DNA from: Actinomycetota bacterium
GTDB lineage: Bacteria; Actinomycetota; Thermoleophilia; Solirubrobacterales; 70-9
Assembly: GCA_005884985.1 (NCBI GenBank)
Contig: VAYK01000081.1
Location: forward strand, 1-5,678
Direction: 5' to 3'
DNA length: 5,678 bases
This document shows, piece after piece, positions 1 through 5,170 of this stretch (positions within the stretch are counted from its first letter, which is position 1; each line of letters opens with the position of its first letter). The position numbers and the translations under genes were made by a program. The notes below the pieces were generated by a model, which was given only the letters and a program-made list of their open reading frames with translations, was not told where the DNA came from and ran no database searches.

Positions 1-9
1 CGTTTCATT

Positions 10-16
10 AAGGAGG
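10..16 (+). promoter_or_regulatory. Strong ribosome binding site of the peroxiredoxin gene
   Basis: AAGGAGG lies four bases before the ATG at 21 and is a near-perfect Shine-Dalgarno match. It fixes the start of the peroxiredoxin gene and suggests high translation. None of the other genes here has such a strong site. The promoter must lie upstream of the window, since only 20 bases precede the ATG. Confidence 0.8.
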
Positions 17-20
17 AGAG

Positions 21-680
21 ATGAGTCTGCAAATTGGCGACACGGCACCCGATTTCGAGGCTGAGACAACGGAAGGCCCTATTGGCTTCCATGACTGGAT
101 TGGCGACTCATGGGCTGTGCTGTTCTCGCACCCCAAGGACTTCACCCCCGTCTGTACGACCGAGCTCGGCTACATGGCCAAGATCAAGCCCGAGTTCGAC
201 CGCAGGAACGTCAAGATCATCGGGCTTTCCGTCGATCCGGTTGACAGTCACGCGAAGTGGGCTAGTGACATCGAGGAGACGCAAGGGCACGCACCGAACT
301 ACCCGCTGATCGGGGACGCCGACTTCAACGTTTCGAAGCTGTACGGCATGCTTCCTGCCACTACTGCGGGCGACCCGCTCGAGCGCACACCAGCCGACAA
401 CCAGACGGTGCGCAACGTCGTCGTGATCGGGCCGGACAAGAAGGTCAAGCTCCAGCTGGCTTACCCGATGACGACTGGGCGCAACTTCGACGAGGTGTTG
501 CGGGTGATCGACTCGCTGCAACTGACCGCCAAGCACAAGGTTGCGACGCCGGTGAACTGGAAGCAGGGCGAGGACGTGATCATCGCCGGCTCGGTCTCCG
601 ACGACGAGGCCAAAGAGACCTATCCGCAAGGTTGGAAGTCGCCGCGACCCTACATCCGAATCGTGCCGCAGCCGCGCTGA
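21..680 (+). CDS. 1-Cys peroxiredoxin, Prx6 type (AhpC/TSA family)
   Basis: This 219-residue cytosolic thiol peroxidase reduces hydrogen peroxide and organic hydroperoxides. The N-terminal thioredoxin-like domain carries the catalytic motif at residues 36-47 (SHPKDFTPVCTT), with peroxidatic Cys45, Thr42 and His37. Arg131 in TVRNV is the conserved active-site arginine. The C-terminal part (about 172-219), with TPVNW and the SVSDDEAKE..P.GW pattern, is the extension typical of the Prx6 subfamily, and the total length matches it. Cys45 is the only cysteine in the protein, so no resolving cysteine exists and an external thiol must recycle the enzyme. The ATG start is set by the strong AAGGAGG just upstream. 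The next gene is on the opposite strand, so this appears to be an independent unit. Family assignment is secure; the reductant and physiological substrate cannot be read from the sequence. Confidence 0.96.
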   Translation: MSLQIGDTAPDFEAETTEGPIGFHDWIGDSWAVLFSHPKDFTPVCTTELGYMAKIKPEFDRRNVKIIGLSVDPVDSHAKWASDIEETQGHAPNYPLIGDADFNVSKLYGMLPATTAGDPLERTPADNQTVRNVVVIGPDKKVKLQLAYPMTTGRNFDEVLRVIDSLQLTAKHKVATPVNWKQGEDVIIAGSVSDDEAKETYPQGWKSPRPYIRIVPQPR

Positions 681-709
681 TCGGCGCCCTCGGGCGGCCT
701 GCCTTCGTG

Positions 710-722
710 CCTGAGCGTCAGG
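710..722. terminator. Possible small hairpin between convergent genes
   Basis: CCTGA-GCG-TCAGG forms a perfect 5-base stem with a 3-base loop, in the 49 bases between the ends of two convergent genes. A second, tighter inverted repeat, CGCCC-TC-GGGCG, sits at 685-696. Neither is followed by a T tract on either strand, so a classical intrinsic terminator is not shown. GC-rich actinobacteria often lack T tracts, so a bidirectional terminator role is possible but weakly supported. Confidence 0.25.
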
Positions 723-729
723 TCGGTCC

Positions 730-915
730 CTACCGCGCGGTCCGCCGCTGTGCGACCAACCCGCCCACGATCAACCCGATCCCGACGATCAGGAGGGCGA
801 TGTGCTTGGGGCCAAAGCTTCCGTGGCTGATTCCCAGGGGCTCGGACAGGAGGGCGATCAGCACCGCCACAAGCCCCAGTCCGGCAACGACCAATCCGAT
901 CGGGCTTTCAGTCAT
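730..915 (-). CDS. Small two-helix membrane protein, function unknown
   Basis: This 61-residue protein has two hydrophobic stretches, about residues 6-24 and 39-55. They are joined by a short loop containing EPLGISHGSFGPKH, and the protein ends in a basic tail, QRRTAR. The arrangement predicts a hairpin-like inner-membrane protein with both ends probably cytoplasmic. No enzymatic motif or named family is recognised. The gene is convergent with the peroxiredoxin gene and divergent from the methyltransferase gene, so it is probably transcribed alone. No clear Shine-Dalgarno precedes the ATG, but a TAGAAT hexamer lies 11 bases upstream, which would give a very short leader. The hydrophobic pattern is strong for an arbitrary reading frame, and overlapping frames look like shadows, so it is probably real. 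Small proteins of this type are common in actinobacteria and are usually uncharacterised. Confidence 0.65.
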   Translation of the reverse strand: MTESPIGLVVAGLGLVAVLIALLSEPLGISHGSFGPKHIALLIVGIGLIVGGLVAQRRTAR

Positions 916-926
916 CGGTGCACGGG

Positions 927-932
927 ATTCTA
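927..932 (-). promoter_or_regulatory. Candidate -10 element for the small membrane protein gene
   Basis: On the minus strand the hexamer reads TAGAAT, close to the TANNNT actinobacterial -10 consensus. It ends 11 bases before the ATG at 915, so transcription would begin about five bases before the start codon. No TTGACA-like -35 is visible at the usual spacing. This is a positional inference only. Confidence 0.3.
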
Positions 933-1054
933 GTCGCGTCCGTTTCCCACGCGGCCGCGGAGCGCCCGGCGGCCTGTCCGGCTGGATTCAGGGACGCCGC
1001 CATCGATACCGCGGCGGGGTCGGCGGGGCCGCGCAGGGGGCCGACGACGACCGT

Positions 1055-1060
1055 TAGCAT
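1055..1060 (+). promoter_or_regulatory. Candidate -10 element for leaderless methyltransferase/lar transcript
   Basis: TAGCAT matches TANNNT and ends six bases before the ATG at 1067. That is the spacing expected if the transcript starts at the start codon itself (leaderless). The lack of a good Shine-Dalgarno before this ATG agrees with this. The -35 region (about 1032-1037) does not resemble a consensus. If correct, this promoter could drive the whole downstream lar operon. Confidence 0.35.
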
Positions 1061-1066
1061 GGGCTC

Positions 1067-1813
1067 ATGGGCCGCAGCGGATCGGTCGACGCTCGGGGGC
1101 CGGCAGAGATCCAGCAACAGGTCGATGCCCGCTTCGACACGAATACGGGCTTCTGGAAGGACGTCTACGCCGGGAAGGATGTCTACTCCCTCATACACCA
1201 GCATCGGCAGGCCCTGGCTCTCGCGTTGGTCGATCGGCTGGATCTGCAGGCTGGGTCAGCCGCCCTGGAGGTCGGGTGCGGAGCGGGTTTGATGACGGTG
1301 GCGCTCGCTCAACGCGGCTTCCAGATCGACGCGACGGATTCCGCGCCCGCAATGGTTGAGGCCACCCGCGAGAGCGTGGATGCGGCCAGTCTCTCATCAC
1401 GGGTCACGGTTACCTCCACGGACGCCCACTCGCTCTCGTTTGACGACGAGCAATTCCCGCTGGTCGTGGCTTTGGGTGTCATTCCCTGGCTGCATTCCCC
1501 AACCAAGGCGCTATCCGAGATGGCTCGGGTGCTGGAACGGGGGGGCTATCTGGTCGTGAACGCTGATAACCGCTGGCGACTGAACTACCTACTCGATCCT
1601 CTCTTCAGTCCCGTTCTCTCCCCTGCGAGGAAAGCGGTCAAGTGGATGCTGCATGCATACGAGGAGGGAGTTCGATCGGCTCATCTCCTCGCTGGGGCTC
1701 GAGAAGGCGAGCGGCGCCATATTCGGATTTGGGCCCTTCACGTTCGTCGGCCGCAAGGTGCTACCGGATCGTGCGGGCGTCTTCCTTCACCGCAAGCTGC
1801 AGCGCATGTGTGA
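1067..1813 (+). CDS. Class I SAM-dependent methyltransferase, frameshifted after residue ~196
   Basis: The first 196 codons encode a Rossmann-fold SAM-dependent methyltransferase. Motif I is LEVGCGAG (67-74), and an acidic residue after strand 2 (Asp91 in DATDSAP) should bind the SAM ribose. A motif II/III-like region follows at about 129-165 (FPLVVALGVIPW, then ARVLERGGYLVV). The N-terminal segment, with FW.DVYAGKDVYS, is a helical lid common in such enzymes. From about residue 197 to the stop at 1813 the frame reads an arginine-rich, low-quality tail, while the proper C-terminal sequence continues in the next frame to 1889. As written, the product is therefore a 248-residue protein with a wrong C-terminus, probably inactive or altered. 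The acceptor substrate cannot be told. The ATG at 1067 lacks a clear ribosome binding site. The gene precedes larA and is probably co-transcribed with it. Confidence 0.85.
   Translation: MGRSGSVDARGPAEIQQQVDARFDTNTGFWKDVYAGKDVYSLIHQHRQALALALVDRLDLQAGSAALEVGCGAGLMTVALAQRGFQIDATDSAPAMVEATRESVDAASLSSRVTVTSTDAHSLSFDDEQFPLVVALGVIPWLHSPTKALSEMARVLERGGYLVVNADNRWRLNYLLDPLFSPVLSPARKAVKWMLHAYEEGVRSAHLLAGAREGERRHIRIWALHVRRPQGATGSCGRLPSPQAAAHV
1651..1658 (+). repeat. Tandem GCAT duplication at the methyltransferase frameshift
   Basis: GCAT occurs twice in tandem at 1651-1654 and 1655-1658. Removing one copy joins ...KWMLH directly to TRREFDRL... and restores one continuous 272-codon frame from 1067 to the TGA at 1887-1889. 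The unit is four bases, so duplication shifts the frame by one. This makes slippage or duplication, or an assembly error at this spot, the simplest cause. The exact frameshift position is inferred, and other indels within about 1645-1670 would also work. Confidence 0.55.
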
Positions 1814-1889
1814 TCGCGGCGTCCCTGGGTTGCGATCCGCGGGCTCTCAGTATCTGGTTTTGGCGCGGAAGCCGGCGGATGTCGCCTGA
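1653..1889 (+). pseudogene. Displaced C-terminal part of the methyltransferase
   Basis: This frame, +1 relative to the upstream methyltransferase frame, encodes about 78 residues that read as a natural methyltransferase C-terminus. It contains REFDRLISSLGLEKA, then GFGPFTFVGRKVLP, then a helical stretch and a final QYLVLARKP. The last part fits the terminal beta-strand of class I methyltransferases. The in-frame ATG at 1653 lies inside the duplicated GCAT and is unlikely to be a real start, since no ribosome binding site precedes it. The fragment is best read as the 3' part of the same gene, cut off by the frameshift. Its stop lies 12 bases before the GTG of larA, as expected for an operon junction. 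Confidence 0.75.
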
Positions 1890-1901
1890 ACCCCTTGAGC
1901 C

Positions 1902-3179
1902 GTGAGCGATACGAACCTACGGACGGCCGCCTGGTACGGCGACCGACCTCTCAACCTGTCGTTCCCGAACGACTGGCGAGTCACGACGCTGCGGCCGGAC
2001 ACCCCAGCGCCATTGTCGGATGCCGCGATTGTCGAGGCTCTTGAACGCCCGATCGGCCAACATACGATCAGGGAGCTGGCGCGCGGGAAGTCTCGGCCGA
2101 TCGTCATAGTCGATGACTTGACGCGGCCCACGCCCGCGGGTCGCGTCCTGCCTTTCGTGCTCCGCCAGCTTGAGGACGCGGGCATCTCGTCGAACGCCGT
2201 CACGATCATGATGGCTACCGGAGCACACGGGCCTGCGAGCCGTGACGCGATCGAGAAGAAGGTCGGCCCGCAGGCGGCCCGCCTCTGCCGGCTGCTGGCC
2301 CACGATCACACGCAGAACCTGGTCAAGGTTGGGCGCACCTCGTACGGGACTCCAGTCCTCCTCAACCGTGAGGTCCGCGACGGCGATTTCCTGGTTGGCA
2401 TCGGCGGGATCTATCCGCAGCACTCCGCCGGCTTCGGTGGGGGTTCGAAGCTGGCGCTGGGTGTGCTCGGGACTAGGTCGATTAGCGCCCTGCACTACCG
2501 CCATCCGAGCATGCACGGCTCCTATGAGATCGAGAACGATTTCCGTGGCGACGTTGACGAAATCGCTCGACTGATCGGGCTCGAGACCACGATCTCGCTG
2601 CAGCTCGATTGCAACCGCGCCCCCGTCCGTCTCGTGAGTGGTGACCACACTAGCTACTACCGCGACGAGGTGAGCTTTGCCAAAAAGGCATACAGGGCGC
2701 CGCCGCCTGGAGCGGCGGATGTGGTGATCTCCAACGCCTACCCGATCGATGTCTCCCTGACGTTCATGCGCAGCAAGGGCATCATTCCCCTCCTCTACAC
2801 GGGGTCGGGGGCCTCCCGGATCATGATCTCGGCCTGTCCGGAGGGGGTCGGGCATCACGCGCTGTTTCCGTTCATGAACTTGCCGCGGTTCGCTCGGCAG
2901 AGGCATTTGGCGCGGGTCGCCCTCAATACGCCGGGAGTCCTTCCTCGAAAGATCATGGGTCGAGTGGCGCGCAGGATCAGCCCCCAGCGCGGGCGGGAGG
3001 AAGGGTCGGGTGCGGGCGTCGAGCGCCGCAATCCCATCTGGCTTTATCCGCCCGGGCGAGAGGCCGGCAGCCTGCCTGCCGACGACGTGATCGTCTACCC
3101 CTGTGCTCCGCTGCATGTGATCGATGCACCGGCGGCCATGGGAGGGCGCGTTTCAGGGGAGGTCGCTGCCCTCGAGTAA
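1902..3179 (+). CDS. larA: LarA-family nickel-pincer-nucleotide racemase/epimerase (lactate racemase homologue)
   Basis: This 425-residue protein matches the length of lactate racemase LarA (about 424) and should interconvert stereoisomers of a 2-hydroxyacid using the nickel-pincer nucleotide. Visible landmarks are DDLTRPTP at 71-78 (counterparts of LarA Asp72 and Arg75), ATGAHGP with His109 (LarA His108) and AGFGGGSK with Lys183 (the lysine that binds the cofactor, LarA Lys184). His198 matches the nickel ligand His200. Two differences stand out. The position of catalytic His174 is Gln173, with His174 directly after it (YPQHSAGF). The YPLDQN.YQAVK segment of LarA is replaced here by AYPIDVSLTFMRSK (279-292), losing the Tyr/Gln pair. 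The substrate is therefore probably not lactate. A basic, Gly/Arg-rich stretch at 350-376 looks like a flexible linker. The start is a GTG 12 bases after the methyltransferase frame, with no strong ribosome binding site. larB, larC and larE follow immediately, which supports the cofactor assignment. Confidence 0.9.
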   Translation: MSDTNLRTAAWYGDRPLNLSFPNDWRVTTLRPDTPAPLSDAAIVEALERPIGQHTIRELARGKSRPIVIVDDLTRPTPAGRVLPFVLRQLEDAGISSNAVTIMMATGAHGPASRDAIEKKVGPQAARLCRLLAHDHTQNLVKVGRTSYGTPVLLNREVRDGDFLVGIGGIYPQHSAGFGGGSKLALGVLGTRSISALHYRHPSMHGSYEIENDFRGDVDEIARLIGLETTISLQLDCNRAPVRLVSGDHTSYYRDEVSFAKKAYRAPPPGAADVVISNAYPIDVSLTFMRSKGIIPLLYTGSGASRIMISACPEGVGHHALFPFMNLPRFARQRHLARVALNTPGVLPRKIMGRVARRISPQRGREEGSGAGVERRNPIWLYPPGREAGSLPADDVIVYPCAPLHVIDAPAAMGGRVSGEVAALE

Positions 3180-3188
3180 GCGGATGCC

Positions 3189-4007
3189 GTGTCGCCGCGC
3201 GACGCGGTCGCGCTCGGTGCCGATGCGATAATCCCAGTCGTGCCTGGGTTGCGGGGCGAACTGGTAGCTCTGCTTGAGGCCGTCCAAAGGGGCGAGATCG
3301 CCCCATCGGATGGGTTGGAGCGGTTCACGGCCTTCGCATACCGCGACCTAGGGTTTGCGCGTGTCGATCTGCACCGGGAGCTGCGGCAGGGCGCGCCGGA
3401 GGCAGTGCTCGCTGAGGGGAAGACCCCGGGCCAGGTAGCCGAGATCGTCAAAGCCATGCTCGACGCGGGGGCGGGCACTGCTCTCGTCACCCGGGCGGAT
3501 GAGGAGGTCCGAACGGCGGTCCGCGCGGTCGCGGCGGACGCGCAAGAGGATGTACGGGCGCGCGCCATATGGGTGGCGCGGGCGACTCCCGAAGCGCGAG
3601 GCTTGATCGCAATGGTGTCCGCCGGTACCGCGGATGGTCCTGTCCTTCACGAGGCGCGAATCTCCGCCGAGCTGCTGGGGACGAAGGTCGTGGTCAACGA
3701 GGACGTCGGAGTCGCAGGGCTGCACCGGTTGGCTGCAATTTGGCCGGACCTTCAGCGGGCCGACTGCATCGTGGTGGTTGCCGGAATGGATGCTGCGCTC
3801 GCAAGCGTTGTCGGAGGCCTGGCGTCTTCACCGGTTATCGGCGTGCCGACCAGCGCCGGTTACGGGTCCGCAGCTGGCGGTAACACAGCGCTCAACGCGA
3901 TGCTCTGCTCGTGCGCACCGGGAGTCGCGGTGGTCGGCATAGACGACGGCTTTGGCGCCGGCACCGTTTCCGCCATGATCGCCCGTGGTGCAGGAGACGG
4001 AAGATGA
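3189..4007 (+). CDS. larB: LarB, nicotinic acid adenine dinucleotide carboxylase/hydrolase (NPN cofactor biosynthesis)
   Basis: LarB starts nickel-pincer nucleotide synthesis. It carboxylates C5 of the pyridinium ring of nicotinic acid adenine dinucleotide and cleaves off AMP, giving pyridinium-3,5-biscarboxylate mononucleotide. The C-terminal half resembles PurE (AIR carboxylase). Landmarks are LGFARVDLHRELRQG..E (54-71), VSAGTADGPV (143-152), EDVGVAGLHRL (171-181), VVAGMDAALASVVGG (196-210), PTSAGYG (220-226), and LCSCAPG (239-245) with the likely catalytic Cys242. GIDDGFGAG closes the core. From the GTG at 3189 the protein has 272 residues. Resemblance to LarB starts only around LRGELVALLEAVQRGE (21-36), so a TTG at 3249 or GTG at 3240 could be the true start, giving 252 or 255 residues, nearer the family norm. 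It lies nine bases after larA and overlaps larC by four bases. Confidence 0.93.
   Translation: MSPRDAVALGADAIIPVVPGLRGELVALLEAVQRGEIAPSDGLERFTAFAYRDLGFARVDLHRELRQGAPEAVLAEGKTPGQVAEIVKAMLDAGAGTALVTRADEEVRTAVRAVAADAQEDVRARAIWVARATPEARGLIAMVSAGTADGPVLHEARISAELLGTKVVVNEDVGVAGLHRLAAIWPDLQRADCIVVVAGMDAALASVVGGLASSPVIGVPTSAGYGSAAGGNTALNAMLCSCAPGVAVVGIDDGFGAGTVSAMIARGAGDGR
3992..3996 (+). promoter_or_regulatory. Ribosome binding site of larC
   Basis: AGGAG lies inside the 3' end of larB, seven bases before the ATG at 4004. It decides the larC start, because the frame stays open upstream to 3911 inside larB. Confidence 0.7.
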
Positions 4008-5170
4008 GCCGGCGGGCGTACCTCGATTGCGTCGGCGGCATCGCCGGCGACATGCTTCTGGGGGCCCTCCTGGATGCCGGTGGGGACGTCGACCTCCTGT
4101 ACGGCCTGCCGCAGCGGCTCGGCCTCGGACGAGTGGAAATCGCCGTTGAGCGCGTCACCAGGCAGGGGATCGGGGCGGTCCATGTCGAAACCCGCGGGGA
4201 CGACACCCGTCACCAGACCTGGCGCGAGATCCGCGCCCTCCTGGAGTCGGCGGAACTCGAACCAGGTGCGCAAGGCCCAGCCTTGCAGGCCTTCACGCGT
4301 CTCGCCGAGGCTGAGGGCCGCGTTCACGGCGTGCCCGCTGACAGCGTCCACTTCCACGAGCTTGGCTCGCTCGACACGATCATCGAGATATGCGGTGCCG
4401 CCGTTCTCCTCGAGGATCTAGCGGTTGACGGAGTTACCTGCTCGCCCCTGCCCGTTGCGAGCGGCCTCGTGGAGGCGTCTCACGGGGTGCTGCCGCTGCC
4501 GGCCCCGGCCACGGTCGAGCTACTCAGAGGCGCGCCGCTGGTTGGAGTGCAGGGCGAGTCCGAGTTGGTCACCCCGACTGGCGCTGCGCTCGCGGCGACC
4601 TTCGCCGAAGCGTGGGGGCCGCTTCCACCGCTGGTCCTCGCCGACGTGGGCTACGGCGCCGGGTCGCGAGAGCTGAGCGACCGGCCCAACGTGCTCCGCG
4701 TCATGCTCGGCACCGCGGAGTCAGCGGTGACCTCCGCGGAGGTCCGCTTGCTGGAGACGAACCTGGACGACCTCAGTCCGGAGCTCATACCGGATGCGTT
4801 CGAGAGGTGTTTCGCCGCCGGCGCCCTTGACGTATGGACCGTGCCGGCGCAGATGAAGAAGGGAAGGCCAGGCCTCGTACTCTCGGCGCTCGCCCGGCCG
4901 GCGGATGAGGCGGAGGTGGCGACGGCGATTCTCGAGGAGACAACGGCGCTCGGCGTGCGCAGCTCGCGACTGAGCCGGTACGAGCTCGACCGCGAGGAGC
5001 GCGTGGTCGAGGTGGAGGGAGGAAGCGTCAGGGTCAAGGTCGGGCTGCTCGATGGTCGCGCCGTGAACGTCGCCCCCGAGCACGAGGATTGCGCGGCGCT
5101 GGCCGCACGGACGGGGCGGTCTGTCAAGGCGGTCTTCGCCGAGGCGCTCGCTGCCACCGACAGACGATGA
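4004..5170 (+). CDS. larC: LarC, CTP-dependent nickel-insertion cyclometallase (NPN cofactor biosynthesis)
   Basis: LarC inserts nickel into the dithiolated pyridinium mononucleotide to form the Ni-C and Ni-S bonds of the pincer cofactor, consuming CTP. The 388-residue product has the family signatures in order: YLDCVGGIAGDMLLGALLDAG (positions 6-26), VHFHELGSLDTIIEICG (115-131, with the His-x-His-Glu probable metal site), LPLPAPATVELL (163-174) and ELVTPTGAAL (187-196). They are followed by ADVGYGAGSREL (213-224), ETNLDDLSPE (251-260) and a C-terminal CTP-binding part with MKKGRPG (284-290) and TTALGVRSSRLSR (313-325). In Lactiplantibacillus plantarum larC is split into larC1 and larC2 and needs ribosomal frameshifting. 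Here it is one continuous frame. The ATG at 4004 overlaps the larB stop (ATGA) and has AGGAG upstream. A longer open frame back to 3911 is only an overlap with larB and reads as arginine-rich junk. Confidence 0.94.
   Translation: MSRRAYLDCVGGIAGDMLLGALLDAGGDVDLLYGLPQRLGLGRVEIAVERVTRQGIGAVHVETRGDDTRHQTWREIRALLESAELEPGAQGPALQAFTRLAEAEGRVHGVPADSVHFHELGSLDTIIEICGAAVLLEDLAVDGVTCSPLPVASGLVEASHGVLPLPAPATVELLRGAPLVGVQGESELVTPTGAALAATFAEAWGPLPPLVLADVGYGAGSRELSDRPNVLRVMLGTAESAVTSAEVRLLETNLDDLSPELIPDAFERCFAAGALDVWTVPAQMKKGRPGLVLSALARPADEAEVATAILEETTALGVRSSRLSRYELDREERVVEVEGGSVRVKVGLLDGRAVNVAPEHEDCAALAARTGRSVKAVFAEALAATDRR

Noticed and set aside
108..629. 173-residue open frame on the minus strand inside the peroxiredoxin gene
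   Set aside because: It is antisense to an unambiguous gene, rich in Arg/Val/Leu, and has no family pattern; a GC-rich shadow frame.
950..959. Perfect 10-base palindrome CGCGGCCGCG in the divergent intergenic region, considered as an operator
   Set aside because: It is made only of G and C in very GC-rich DNA, has no spaced half-sites or second copy, and is plausible by chance.
632..1057. 141-residue plus-strand frame over the end of the peroxiredoxin gene and the membrane protein gene
   Set aside because: It is rich in Pro/Arg/Gly with no motif, overlaps two better-supported genes, and has no convincing ribosome binding site.
1653..1889. Separate small gene starting at the ATG at 1653
   Set aside because: Its sequence completes the upstream methyltransferase, and the ATG arises within the GCAT repeat with no ribosome binding site, so it is a gene fragment rather than an independent gene.
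1917..3116. 399-residue minus-strand frame opposite larA
   Set aside because: Its length is striking, but composition is Arg/Asp/Val-rich without domains, and larA on the other strand is certain. Long antisense frames are common in GC-rich genes.
3911..4003. 31-codon upstream extension of larC
   Set aside because: It reads as arginine- and histidine-rich junk within larB. The ATG at 4004 has an AGGAG site and the family's conserved N-terminus follows it directly.
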